Origin: Anisus vortex
Taxonomy: Eukaryota; Mollusca; Gastropoda; Planorbidae
Assembly (NCBI GenBank): GCA_949126835.1
Contig: OX421500.1
Span: 28,561,991-28,625,990, forward strand
Reading direction: 5' to 3'
Length of the DNA: 64,000 nt
The notes beneath the pieces are model-generated. The model searched no databases and was not told where the DNA came from. It saw only the letters and a list, made by a program, of their open reading frames with translations. Position numbers and translations under genes: made by a program. Positions 21,899 to 36,200 of this stretch are shown piece after piece. Each line of letters begins with the position of its first letter. The first letter of the stretch is position 1.

Positions 21899-22280
21899 TA
21901 ACATACATGATCAGGCTGGGATGATAAGGACTCGGTCATGACCGTCTGGAAGAGATTCTAATGGTTGGAGATTGCATTGCAAAAATGTGATGAACACTGC
22001 GTTGCAAGTCAGCTCATGAGGCAGCCTTGATAGAGCAGTGGTCAGCAAACAGAAAGTCGAGAATGGTGTCTGATCTTTTTGTTTTTGTTTTGCCCTTGAG
22101 GTTCATGAGGTTCAGCAGCCGATCATCGGTGCCGTACCTGATGTCCACACCCTCATTACATTACAAAATGCATCATTCAGTATTAAACTGAACTGTGTCG
22201 GAGCCTGAACACAGCCCTGCTTGACACCATTTCTTATAGGGATGGGTTCAGAGACCTCTCCGTTTTCCTGAACAATATAT
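21899..22280 (-). pseudogene. RTE-type LINE, RT palm piece
   Basis: On minus: 'EPIPIRNGVKQGCVQAPTQF' is the RT motif preceding the catalytic loop, and further on 'DFLFADHCS' replaces the usual FADDC, so the second catalytic Asp is now His. Stops and frameshifts lie between. It is the same LINE type as 19445-20340, which holds the downstream part. Confidence 0.7.
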
Positions 22281-24439
22281 AAACATAGTTCTTATTAAAT
22301 TGTTAAAATAACATGAAATAGCTTACAATCTTTTTATTTAGATGATAATGATAAATATCAAGAATCACTAAAATAAATGAAAGATGCGAAAATTCGAGGA
22401 CGTAATACAATATAATAAATAATTAGTAGGTAAGCAGAGAACCATATTCCACCCCCCTCCCCGCATTGCTTCTAACGGCAGTCCTCGTTGATTATCCGAC
22501 CACTTGACGTCATGTGTAACCATTTTCTGCCATTTGAAAGACAATAAACAACTGATCGATGCTCTTCATTACGTCAATCTCCTTTATTTTTCACTATTTC
22601 ATTTTGTGCACTGCCATGCAGGAGGATATTCACCGGACGTTTTTTCTCAGAGCGTAGCCGTACCATCTTCTTTTCTAGCCAAAGACATTTTGGATTCTGT
22701 CTCAAACCTATTTTTTTTTTTATGAAACACACATGAACATTTAATAAAGCTATCACTTAATAGTGTGTTTTGTTTATTTCCAATGTCGAATTTTGATTCA
22801 ACTATAATCATTCTATCTAGTCATCAATGTGATAAAAATTGCATACGCTAAATATATAATACACTATTAAGATAAACATAGAAATAAAACACTTCTCTTG
22901 TTTCGTATGCAGGCATAAATGCATACAAGTTCTTTTTCTTGCCGAATGGCAACCAAATGGGTTTTATGAAATAACAACATAACATCATTCAAAACCTTCA
23001 TCAGAATGCAAGACTAGACGTTCACTAAGGATACACGTAGAACGCATTTGTTTTCTCTATAAAAGGAACGTCTGTAATAAGAGAAATAATATATTTTAAA
23101 AATATAACAAAACGTTTAAACAAAATCAGCAGAAAGCATTAAAAAGTTCTTACAAAAAAAATAACGCCAAATCGATTTAAATCTAATAAACTAAATTAGT
23201 TTAACTGACTTGGCCATATACAATGTAATATATACTCTTACACAAACCATGTTGACCTGTATTTTGACCATAAAATACAAACATCCAATATGTCTTATTT
23301 TCTACAGCATCCTTCGCTAGAAATGATTGTGTATTATCATGGAATATAAGTACAACTCTGCCTGTTGGAGAACAATCTATCCTTTCTGTCCGTCTTGTAA
23401 CACGTGCATATTCAATGTGTCAGATTGAAATTTCCATCCTTACGTCTGTCTCGTATTTTAGATTGATCTTTTCCTTTAGTGAAACTATAATTAGTTAGTA
23501 AAACAATAATAAAGAACACAAATTTAAACTAACATTAAAATTTACGAAATTGTAATAATAATTTAGAATTTATACTAAAAAGTTCACTTATAATTAACAC
23601 ACAAGAATAAATACAATCGAACTAGTATTCAAACTAACAATTTAAAATGCATATTTTGAAGCCGTAATATATGCGAATATACTATAATATAATGTATGCA
23701 TACTTACTTATACCTCTTGCCTCACCTGGGACACTGACAGTATACAAGATCAATCCAGGTATCCCGATCATGTGCCAGTTTCCATATCTAACCCCGTTTC
23801 ATAAAAGGCGCATTGATACAACGTCCGAAAGTTGACAGCTAAATTTTCCTTGAATGAAATTGCTCTCTTGGCAAGTTGCATTGGCGGCAGCATGCCATGC
23901 ATCTGGTGCATGCAAGGTATGAGGACGTCATCTCCAACCTCTGTTCGATGCTAGCCCTGTGCTGTCACGCCTTTATGGCGGTCGCCTGTTGGGTTGGCTT
24001 GATACATTCATGTTCACCTTTCGGAATGTACATTTGATTCCCCCCTCCCCCCCCCCCCCTCGAGTAATGCAGAGCGTGCCTCATATATCCTAACTGGGAT
24101 TAAAACAAATATTCTAAGAATATTAATTACTAAGGAATAAATAATAACAACTTTGTAAACGAAAAATTTTTTTAACAAACTATAATGTTTATTAATAAAT
24201 TATAATTTATAGTAACCGAAAATATTGTACACACTAAAGAAGATAAAAACTTAAAACAGCCAGGTAAAATTTTAGATTGAAAAATATATAAATATTACTA
24301 CCAAAAAAGATATTTTTCCTAGACAAATATAACTTAATAAAAACAAACTCGAAAAAATATTATAATATTTAGTTTCTACCAATAACATGGGAACAAAATA
24401 AGCAAATAAGATTAATACCTGCAAACTAAAATTTTATCT
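22281..24439. other. Unassigned stretch with a poly(C) tract
   Basis: Mostly AT-rich. Around 23700-24070 base composition is more even and a C-rich tract sits at about 24040-24061. Minus-strand translation of that patch contains LINE-like words such as 'LAHDRDTW' but no consistent frame, so I do not assign it. Confidence 0.45.
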
Positions 24440-26160
24440 TAATTAAAATCTAGAAATCATTCTGAAAAACTAGAATAGCTACTTAAAACTAGAATTTGTA
24501 CCAACAAACTCAAATTTATAATCTAGAAATCTTTTTAAGAATCTAGAAATATTTCTAAAATCTAGAAATCAGTCTAAGAACCTAGATATTATTCTAAATA
24601 ACTAAAATATCTACTAAACATTAAAAAAAGTATCCCAAAGCATAAATATAATTCAAACTTATAAACTAAAATCATCCTAGAAATTAGAACTCATTTAAAG
24701 TAACTAGAAATCATTCTAAGAAACTCGAAATCATTCTAAAAGTATGGAAATCATTCTTAGTAACTAGACATCATACTAAGATACTAGATATTTTTTAAGA
24801 AAGTAGAAATATTTCTTAGAAACTAGAATTTTTTTTTAGAAACTAGAAATCTTTCTTTGGAAAAAGAAATTATTTAAGAAACTAGAAATCTTTCTTAGCA
24901 GCTACAAATCTTTCTTAGAAACTATACTTTTTTTTAGAAACTAGAAATTATTTAAGAAACTAGATATTTTTCTTAGATACTAGAAATCTTTCTTTGAAAA
25001 AAATAAATTATTTAAGAAACTACAAATCTTTCTTAGAATTTAGACATTTTTTTTGAAAATAAAAATTATTTAAGAATCTAGAAATATTTCTTAGAAACTA
25101 GACATTTTTGTAGAAACTATAAATTATTTAAGAAACTAGAAATATTTCTTAGAAACTTGATATTTTTTTAGAAACTAGAAATATTTATTAGAAACTAGAA
25201 ATTATTTAAGAAATTATAAATCTTTCTTAGATACTATAAACCTTTCTTAGAAACTAGAAATAATTCTTAGAAACTAGAAATAATTTTTAGAAACTAGAAA
25301 TAATTTTCTGAAACTAGAAATTATTAAAAAAAAACTATAAACTTTCTTAAAAACTAGAAATCATTCTCAGAAACTAGAAATCTGTCTTAAAAACTAGAAA
25401 TATTTCTTAGATACTAGAAACCGTTCTTAAAAACTAGAAATCTTTACTAGTAACCAGAAATTATTCTCAAAAACTAGAAATATGTCTTAGAAACAAGAAA
25501 TCTGTCTTAGAACCTAGAAATCTTTCTTAAAAAAAAGAAAGCTGTCTAAGAAACTAGAAATTGGGCTATGAAAATATATAATATTTACTCAAAAATTTAG
25601 AACTAATATAAAATGATGTATAATTCAAACTTATATACTAGAAATAATTCTAAGGAACAATAAATTACTCTAAGAAGTTATAGATCAATGTAAATAACAA
25701 TAAATCATTTTATGAATTTGGTAATCATTCTAGGAAACTAGAAATAATTATCTGAAATTGTAGCTTATTAAAAAAAAACTAGAAACGCTTCTAAAATAAT
25801 AGAAATTATTCTTAAAAAGTAGGCATTATTTTAAGAAACAGGAATGTATTCCGACTAACTAGAAATCAAACTGAGGAACTCGAATTCATGCCAACTAACT
25901 ATATTAACACCAACAATCTAGGATTATTATAATCAATCAATAATTAACAATGATAAAAAACATTAAAGCTAACAAAGTATAATGATTATTGACTAGAACT
26001 AATTTTTACTAATATGATATAATACTTACATACTATAATTTATAATTTATATTAACAATTTAGGAAAAATAGATATAAATTATTATTACACGAACTAACT
26101 AGAACTCATTCTTTCTATCTAGAAATAATACTTATATAATAGAATTAGTTAAGTAAAAAT
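24440..26160. repeat. Degenerate 20-bp tandem array
   Basis: Unit about AACTAGAAATCTTTCTTAGA, clearest between 24700 and 25560 and fading on both sides. Copies vary in length (18-22) and sequence, so the array is old. The unit is a near-palindrome (CTAGAAA..TTTCTTAG) and contains TTCTTAGAA. Confidence 0.85.
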
Positions 26161-26929
26161 ATGTGTTCTTACCTTAACGCAAGCGTTGAAAGTTTGTTTA
26201 TTTCACATTTTCTGTTGAAACTAATTTTAAATGACAACCAGACACCACAGTCTATAAATTTCTTTTTTTTTTTTTGAGGTATCGTATTAGCTTGCAATCC
26301 AAATCTAATACGTAATCGATTAAATATAATTTGTGTGTAAAACGATTTCCTTTTTTTATCCAGCTGAACTCAACAAATATGTGACGTTTCAGTTGTTACT
26401 TAATTCAAGTAGAATTTGTTTTTTCATCTATTAGTCTAATCAAATATACTATTGTAACGTCCATGTTTTCTGTTTTACGTCCATTGCTAACTTAAATCCA
26501 TTTTATGGCATGTTTACTCAGAATTCGTTTGCAGGACCATTTTGTTCATATAAAATAGCAAATACTTTTGTAGAAAAATCATGTTGTGCGTAAAAGACTC
26601 ATGAGCCATTAAAACAGTAATGTATTATTTGGTGCAAGACTAAAATTAAAAGCTGAAAATAAAGACTTCGGAATTAGACAGAAAGCACAATGACTAAAAT
26701 AAAAATAGATTACCGCTATAAGGTGAAAAATCCACACATGAATAAAGACACATCAAGAGACAATTGCTGATGAGACATTCATTGAAAATAGCTGAAAGAA
26801 AGCTTGACAAGTGTGTGAATGCACGCACAAATAGCGTAGTAGTTTTTTTTTTACATTCGATGCCGTGTAAGGCAACAAGTTTCACATATAAAAAGATGGA
26901 GGGAGATAAAAAAAAATAGTTTTAGGAAA
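26161..26929. other. AT-rich stretch, no supported gene
   Basis: Nothing recognised beyond A/T runs. Confidence 0.5.
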
Positions 26930-27079
26930 GATAGAGAGACAGAGAGAGAGAGAGAGCGAGAGAGAGGGAGAGATATGTAAAAACAGAAAAACTCATAAAA
27001 GCGACAGAAGAAAAAAAAACGATCGATATAACAAGAACAAAAAGAAAACGTGGAATGAAACAGAGAGAAAGATTGAGAC

Positions 27080-27117
<38 letters not shown>

Positions 27118-27145
27118 AGAGAGAGAGAGAGAGAGAGAAAGCGGA
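26930..27145. repeat. (AG)n-rich tract
   Basis: Two blocks of GA dinucleotides (about 26936-26970 and 27060-27140) with a diverged gap. It is a purine-only strand with mirror symmetry. The 'LSLSLS' minus-strand ORF here is its shadow. Confidence 0.9.
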
Positions 27146-28539
27146 AGTGAGACGAAGAAAGACAGAGATAGTTCAGAAAACTATAACCAAAAGAGAAAGC
27201 AAAATACAACAATAGATACGAATATATAAAAAAAAATAGTTCGATAGAAAGACAAATATAGCCTATATATATATATATATTGTCTAAAAAAAAATATTAA
27301 TTAACTAAGTAAGAAAGTAAAAATATGATAGAGGATAATGACAATTATAAATTTACAAAAATATAAAACATGAATAGAACAACAGAACATGAAAAAAAAA
27401 GTTAAAATGTATAAAATAATAAAGAAATAGAGATTTTTTTTTTTCTATTAAACTATGAAGAGATAAATAAATATGTAAACCTACAAGAAGAAACGAGACA
27501 TAGATTTAAGGAAATAGAGATTGGTAGATATAAAAACCAAAGATAGAGTAAATGGAGATATATATTAATAGAAAGATTGGGCGTTCGTAGAAATGATATC
27601 TTTGAAGTATTAAAAAGAGAAAAGACTTATCAAGTTTTGACAGAGATGTTATTGCGCAGGCAGGCTATTGAAAATTTAAAGAAAATAATAATGTATGCAA
27701 CTATTTGGGAGAAAACCTGACAAATGAGATTGACTATCTTCTTAAAATAAAATTGCTATTATTGTGCTTTCGTAAACAAAGATAATAATATAGCAATTGA
27801 ATAATATATTTATATCATCCCTTTACTTGAGAATAATATAATATAAAAAAAAAACTTACGTATATTCCATCGATGAAAAGAAAACAATTACACTGTAGAA
27901 AAACGTCTAGCAACATTTATAAATCATCCGTTGTAGTGAAGTTGTCCTTTGATATGTAAAGAAATATATATTACAGAAACTCGGGCACTGAAAAAGCTGA
28001 CACATTAATTAAACACGTTTACATCAAGATAAGCATAGTAAGATGTATAGCCCAATAAAAACAACAAAGCTTTCATCTTCAAAATACACAATGTGTTTGT
28101 CTGTTTTAGAGTAGTTCTAATGTTAATCTTATTGCATACGAAAAAAATTACCCGTATTTAAAAAAATAATATAAATTAGTTCACAAGTAAATGTACGAAA
28201 ACACTAAGTAAAATTAAGTAATTTTACTTTAAAAAAAACGATTGGAATAGCTGCTGACATATAGCTAAGTATTTATCAACAATAATAGATTATTAAAAAA
28301 AATAAGTCATTAACGGTATATCGCTCAACGTTTCTACTGAGGAAAGACAAGTAAGAAAAGCAAATTAAAAACATAAAACTGTGATACATTCGCTCAGCTA
28401 TAATATGAAACAATCTTAAAGGTAAAAATGAAATGATTAAAGAATGAATCAAGAGCATTATTGAAGAGGGAGAAAAAATAAATAGAACTAAAAAAAAGAA
28501 AAGAGAAAACAAATTAAAGTTAAAGAGAACAAGATTCAG
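27146..28539. other. A-rich stretch, no supported gene
   Basis: Poly(A)-rich, with a short (AT)n near 27263-27281. No gene seen. Confidence 0.5.
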
Positions 28540-29480
28540 AGAGAGAAAAAGAGTTAAAGAGAACAACAGTTAAAGAATGAAAAAGATTAACACAGAATAC
28601 GATTCAGAGAGATAAATTTTTTTACAGAGATTTAGAGAGAGAAAAAGATTAACACAGAATACGATTCAGAGAGAGAATTTTTTTTTACAGAGATTTAGAG
28701 AGAGAAAAAGGGTTAGAGAGAATACGTTTCAGAGAGAGATAAAGAAAGAAAAAGATTTACAGAGAATAATATTTAGAGAGAATAAGATTTCGACTGAGAA
28801 AAAGAGTTAGAGAGAACACGCTTTTGAGAGAGAAAAATAGTTAGAGAGAACAAGTTTCAGAGAGAGAAAAAGAGTTAGAGAGAAAAAGTTTCAGAGAGAG
28901 AAAAAGAGTTAGAGAGAACAAGTTTCAGAGAGAGAAAAAGAGTTAGAGAAAATAGTTTCGGAGAGAGAAAAAGAGTTAGTGAGAACAACTTATAAAGAAC
29001 GGAAACTAAATTTCGAAAACAAGATTTAGGGAGAGAGAAAGAGCTAAAGAGAAAACAATTTAGAGAGAGAGAAAAAGAGTTAGAGAGAACAAGTTTCAGA
29101 GAGAGAAAAAGTGATAAAGAGAACAACAGATAAAGAAAGAAAAAGATGTTCAGAGAAAAAGATTTAGAGAGGGAAAAAGTGTTAGAGAGAACAACAGTTA
29201 AAGAGAGAAAATGATTTACAGAGAATAAGTTTCAAAAAGAGAAAAAGAGTTAGAGAGAACAATTTTCAGAGAGAGAGAAAAAGTGCTAATTAGAATAGAG
29301 AGTTAGAGAGAGAGAGAGAGAGAAAAAAATAGTTAATGAGAGAGAGAGAAACATAGTTAATGAGAACAAGTTTTAGAGAGAGAAAAAGAGTTAAAGAGAA
29401 AACTAAATTTACAGAGAAAATGTTAGAACGAGAACATATAAGAGAAAGAGTAAGAGATATCTTTAGAGAGAGAAAAGGTT
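28540..29480. repeat. 34-bp purine-rich tandem array
   Basis: Unit about 34 bp built on GAGAGAAAAAGAGTTAGAG and AGAACAAGTTTCA. Spacing of 'TTTCAG' is 34 in the best-kept part (28850-28960). Units at the edges are shortened or diverged. Confidence 0.85.
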
Positions 29481-29589
29481 TGGAGAGTAAATAAGTTACT
29501 GAGGGTAAACAGTTAGATACAAAAATGCATTGCAATATAAATTATTTCTTCTGAAATCTACTTACCTTAAATAGAACAATGCACTTAAA

Positions 29590-32500
29590 TACTAAACCAA
29601 AAGGAAAAAAAAATAGAACATATCGAAATAGAACGATCCAATAAAACATTACGCAATAGAACAAAACTAAAAATATAAAAAAAAGAACTACCAATAAAAT
29701 CATAACGAAATAAACGCACCTCTAACAAAATATTGAAAATAACGTTCCTCTTTAAAAATGTCGAAATTGAACTTACCTTGGTACAAATAAGGATTCCGAA
29801 CATGCTTTTGACCATATATCGAAATAGAACTAATGTACCGAAAAAGTTATAAAGTATAACGAAATAGAACATACCTCTATAAATATACCACACTGAACGA
29901 TCCAATAAAATGGTAAAAAAAATAGAACACGTATCCATAACAATATACCGAAAAGAACGAACCAATAAAAACATAACGAAATATAACGCACCTATAACAA
30001 TACATCAAAAATGAATGTACCTCTACAATAAAAAAAAAAAAATAGAACGTATCTTTAGCAATGTACCGAGAAGAACGAACCAATAAAAACATAACGAAAT
30101 ATAACGCACCTATAACATTACATCAAAAATGAATGTACCTCTACAATTATAAAAAAAAAGAACGTACCTTTAGCAATGTGTCGAGAAGAACGAACCAATA
30201 AAAACATAACGAAAAAGAAAGTACTTCGACAACGAATATTCTAACATTATTCCGAAACATCGAACCAATAAAATAAAACCGAAATAATATAACATATCTG
30301 TAACAAACAAAAAATGATAACGACAAGTTACGGAACCCTAACAATATACCTCGCACAAAGGTACCTCTAATAACAAAGCGAACAAAATGTACCAATAAAA
30401 CTATAAAAAAAAAAGAACGTTTCACTAATGCAATGCCGTAAGGAACGAAAAAATTTCGAAATTAAACATAGGCCTTCAAATGAAAATTTACCGAAATGAA
30501 CGAAACAGTAAAATCGTACAGAAATAGAACGTATATCTAAAAATAAAATCGAAAAGAAAGAACCACTTACAATATATCGAAAAAGAACGAACCTCTAACG
30601 ATATACCTAAAAAGAATATGCTTCAGAGAATATATTAATATAAAAAATATCTTTAAACTATACCAGAACAATGAAATCAATAAAAAGTATTACGAATTAG
30701 GACTTACCTCTAAATAATACCGAAAAGGAAAGAACCTCCAACAATGAACATAAATAAACGAACAAATACAATCATAACAAAAAAGAACGTACTTCTAGCA
30801 ATATACCATACGTAATAAACAAATATAAAAATAATACCAAAATGCAACGTTCCTCTAACAATATATCGAAAATAACGCAACTCTTACAATATATCCTAAA
30901 ACAACGTACCTCTATCAATATAAAAAAACGAATAGAACTTTAACAATATATCGAAAAAGAACACAACATTAAAATATATAAAAAAAGAACATAACTCTAA
31001 CAATATATTGAAAAAGAACGTAACTTTAACAATATATTAAAAAATAACGTAATTCTAGCTATATAAAGATACGAATGGAACTTTAACAATATATCTAAAA
31101 AGAACGTGCATATAACAATAATATATGGAAAAAGAACACAACTTTAACAATATATCGAAAAAACATAACTATAACAATATATCGAAAAAGAACGTACCTC
31201 TAACAATATATCGAAAAAAGAACATGACTTTAACAATATATCGAAAAAGAACATAACACTAACACTTTATCGAAAAAGATCGTGCCTCTAGCTATACATA
31301 AATTAACAACTTTATCTCTAACAATATATCGAAAAAGAACCTTACTCCTACAATATATCCAAAAAGAACGTACCTCTATACATATAATAAAAAAGAACAT
31401 AACTTTAACAATATTTGGAAAAAGAACGTACCTCTATCAATATATAGAAAAAGAACATAACTTTAACAATATATCGAAAAAGAAAGTACTTCTAACAATA
31501 TATCGAAAAAATGTAACACTAACACTTTATCGAAAAAGATGGTGCCTCTAGCTATATATAAATTAACAACTTATCTCTTACAATATATCTAAAAAGTACG
31601 TACCTCTTTACAAATAACGAAAACAAAAACAGAACTTTAACAATATTTCGAAAGAGAACATAACTTTAACAATATTTCGAAAAAGAACGTACCCTTAACA
31701 GTACATCGAAAAAGAAAAAGACTTTAGCAATCTATTGAAAAAGAATGTTACTCTAACAATATATCTAAAAATGAACATAACTCTAGCAATATATCAAAAA
31801 GAACGTGCATCTAACAATATACCGAAAAAGAACATAACTATTACAATATATAAAAAAAGAACGTGCATCTAAGAATATCTCGAAAAATAACATAACTCTA
31901 GCAATGTATCGAAAAATAACATAACACTAGAAATCTATCGAGAAAATAACATAACTCTAGCAATATATCGAAAAAATAAAACATGCCTCTAACAATATGT
32001 CGGACAATAACGTGCATCTAACAATATATCGAAAAAGAACATAACTCTATCAATATATCGAAAAAGAATATAACTGTAACAATATATCGAAAAAAAGAAC
32101 ATGCCTCTAACAATATATCGAAACAGAACGTACCTCTAACAATATATCGCAAAAGAACATAACTCTAACATTGTATCGAAAAAGAACGTAACTCTAACAA
32201 TATTTCGAAAAAGAACATAACTCTAGCAATATATCGAAATAGAACATAACTCTAACAATAAGTGGAAAAAATAACTTACCTCTAACAATATATCGAAAAA
32301 GAACATAACTCTATCAATATATAAAAAAAAAACATATCTTGTACAATATATAAAAAAAAAAGAACTTACCTCTAACAAAAAATAGAAAAAGAACGTACCT
32401 CTAACAATATATCGAAAAAGAACGTGCATCTAACAATTTATTAAAAAAGAACATAACTCTAGAAATATATCGAAAAAGAACATAACTCTAACAATATATC

Positions 32501-33290
32501 GAAAAAGAACATAACTGTAGCAATCTATCGAAAAAGAACATAACTCTAGCAATATATCGAAAAAGAACATAACTCTAGCAATATATCGAAAAAAGAACAT
32601 AACTCTAGCAATATATCGAAAAAAGAACATAACTCTAGCAATATATTGAAAAAGAATATAATTCTAACAATATGTCGAAAATAAACGTGCATCTAACAAT
32701 ATATCGAAATAGAACATAACTTTAACAATATATCGAAAAAGAACGTTCATATAACACTATATCGAAAAAGAACATAACTCTAACAATATATGGAAAAAGA
32801 ACGTGCAACTAACAATATTTCGAGAAAGAACATAACTCTAGCAATATATCGAAAAAGAACATAACTCTGGCAAAATATTGAAAAAGACATAACTCTGGCA
32901 ATATATCGATAACGAACATAACTCTAACAATATATCGAAAAGGAACGTGCATCTAACAATATTTCGAAAAAGAACAAAACTCTCGAAATATTTCGAAAAA
33001 GAACAAAACTCTCGAAATATATCGAAAAAGAACATAACTCTAACAATATATCGAAAAAGAACGTGCATCTAACAATATGTCGAAAAAGAACATAACTCTT
33101 TAAATTTATCGGAAAATAACGTAACTCTATCAATGTATCGAAAAAGAACATAATTCTAACAATATATTGAAAAAAAAACAACTCTAACAATATATCGAAA
33201 AAGAACGCAACTCTTACCTACAATATACGATAAAGAACGACTAAAAAAAATATAATGAAATAGAACCTACCGCTAACAGTATATCGCATT
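29590..33290. repeat. 29-bp satellite array, about 3.7 kb
   Basis: The consensus is two adjoining blocks, AACATAACTCTAGCAATATA followed by TCGAAAAAG. Units are most regular from about 31900 to 33200. From 29590 to 30480 a diverged form alternates two unit types (GAACGTACCTCTAAC... and GAACCAATAAAAACATAAC). The minus-strand ORFs with 'FFFRYIARVM' periodicity are translations of this repeat. A short outlying piece lies at 34325-34430. Confidence 0.9.
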
Positions 33291-36200
33291 TGAAAAAAAA
33301 ATTATAAAAAGACATATTTTATCAATAGAAATAAACCAAAAACAATTGTACATTAGAATGAATTAAAAAAGACACAATAACAGATTGCATGAGAACAAAC
33401 CAGGAAAATAAATTCGCAATTACAAACCAATAAAAATATTGCAATAAAACAAACTAATACAAACCGATTGCATTAGATAAAGTAAAGAAAATATATAATA
33501 AATTATTGCACAAACAAATGCTAAGTTCATAAAAAAAATATACCAACTAAGACAATGAAAAATCACTTTGAGTGACAAAAGAATCAAATTAAAAAAGCAT
33601 GGAATAACAAGTTTATAGATTTATATATTCTTTGAACGCAATCGGGAATGGTTCGATACGTTATTGTTTAAATTGTATGAATGACAGGAACCGCCGCGGC
33701 ATAGGGAACACAAAAAGGAAATGACATGAATGAGAATAGAAGCCTACACAATAAAGACAATACAGTAAAGTAATAGAAAAAAAGATAATATCATTAAAAA
33801 GAAGATAAATAGAGAATAAGATAGAGAGAGAGAGATAGAGAGAGAAGAAAAGATAGACATATGAAGACAATAGAAAAAGCTGAGTGGGCAAGAAAAAAAG
33901 AACTTTAGAGAACTGATATTTAAAGATTGACAATGAGAAAGTGAATCATAAAGTGACAGGAGCGTAGAAATAGATATAAGGATAATGGTAAAACATTAAA
34001 AAAGAATCGATAAATAAATTGACAAAAAAAAAGAGATATAAACAAAGGAAAAGAAATTAATGTAAAAAAAGCAGAAACAGAAAAAGTAGCCGATGTAGGT
34101 AGTAAATAATTAGTAACAAAAAAAAGCATAAAGAGAGAAAAATACAGAGATAGAGAGAGTGAGAGAGAGAGAAATAGAGAAAAAGGCGAAATAGAAACAA
34201 AGAGATACATAAATTGAGCAAAAGAACTAGATAATGAAAAAGACGTTCAACTGACGAAAAGATAGGAACTGAAACGTTAAATTATGAGATACAAAGCCAA
34301 TAAACAATAAATTGAACGATTTAGCGAATAATGTATCGAAAAATAACGTAACTCTAACACTTTATCGAAAAAAAAAGTAATTTTTAACTATATTTCGAAA
34401 TTGAACATAACTTTAACAATATATAATAGTATGAGATTAAAAACGATAAACAATACGAAAACATGGACGCTTAAAATCACCAAGGAAACAGTTATAGCTG
34501 TCTAGAAAAAATTACTTTGCAATAAAAAAATACCAACAAAAGACACATAAACGCAACGTCGATATTACTAATGCAGTTCACGTTGACTTATACATGGATA
34601 AAAATATAATATACTGTATGTGCAAAGCATACAATGCACGTACTCTAAAAGTGTCATTTATAGCTGTATATTATATTTTTTAATTGTGTATCGCTACAAA
34701 GCATTAGTCTTGTAAAAGCACAATTTACAATAGAAATAGAACTCAAAGCCGTGAAAGCAAAGTAAATTAAAAAAGCGTTTTCAAATGTACAAAACTTTAA
34801 TACTTCCTGTCTAATAAGAAATATATAAAATTCCTCCCACATGCGCATATAGGAATTATATCACAACGTCTGTTAGCAGCTTTTTTGCTATCTCTGTTGA
34901 ATAAACACAGAAAAGTTCGATTTTTCTTCTCAGACTAAGTGGAGAAAAAAATTATGGTCATTACATCACGTCCCTTATGCAACACAAGAAATCGTGAAAA
35001 GAGATAGAGAAAAAAAAAAAAAAAGAAACCGACAAATTAAACAGAAAAAAAGATTGTAGGAAAAATTCACGAATTTTTTATGAATATAGATGTTCCAATG
35101 AAAGATTCATTTACTAAAATGTTGCCTTGCGGAAAATGATATTACTTGCAAACATTTAACAGCACCATACAATTATCGCAAAAAATGATCTAAACTACTA
35201 TTCAAACGGCCATTACACACCGTCGCAAAATACAATACTACCTCAAGAAGACTTATTGTAAAATAGCCTCGTACGAAATGGTCTTTTACTATAATACATT
35301 TCACGTGGAATATGGATTGCAAAAAAAAATATAATGTATAAGTTAAGCAATTAGAAAAAGAAAACTACAGAAGTTACAAACTTCAGAGCCATGCTGCGCA
35401 GGACAAGAAATGAGGCACAGCAAGGCTGAAAAGCAATCTACATGAAATTGCAGCCCAACTGGCGAGAAACATATGCATCAAGAAAGTCGTACTGAATCTA
35501 CTGAGGAACTTTTCGAGAACAGTAAAACATGTTGTGGTAAGGGACAAAGACCTAGAAATCCAATACAAACAATCGAATAAAGCAACAAGTTTAAATATTA
35601 ATTCAAAAAAGGAGATATATGAATCAAAAGGATTGAGAAAATTGAAAATAAACCATGTAGAAAAAAAACACATCGAATCCTAAAAATAGAATCTTGATGA
35701 CTCTAAAAAGGAGATAAAGGATAAATAGAAGAAACTTCAACCTACTCTTTATTAGGATTGACATTGTTGGTTTCTGTGAACTAATGAAAGAACCGTTGAA
35801 CATTTCTTCTAAAAATATAGTATGTTGGTAGAGAGCTTGCAAATACAGAAAACATTTAGTCAATTGTGAAGTAAAGGATTATGTCAAACAAGTGGACATA
35901 CGGTGTTTCACAAACGGCGAAAACTTCGAATCTGCAAAGATCATATATCACTGAAGTGGCTTATGCTAGACTGGTGAGCTAAAGACTACACCAGTATAAA
36001 TGATTCGGTAATTATTCACATTGCTTAGTTATAACGAGCACTATATTTTAAATTGTCTTAGCCGTACAACACAATATTATGATTAACGGTTGCAAAAATC
36101 ATACAATAACGCGATGTATACACTTGAGCAATACACCGTTTGTAAAAAGCATACACGTTTAACAAGCTCGAGAAGATTACAACATTATTAGAACCATTAA

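Noticed and set aside
23700..24070. Possible gene in a patch of balanced base composition
   Set aside because: Several LINE-like words on minus but stops in every frame and no ordered domain.
29585..33190. Phe/Tyr-rich minus-strand ORFs resembling membrane proteins
   Set aside because: They repeat with the 29-bp satellite and its diverged part, and no ORF extends beyond it.
35413..35692. Helix-rich open frame on + with no ATG
   Set aside because: Purine-rich local composition lowers stop frequency, and no family is recognised. Several such frames are expected by chance.
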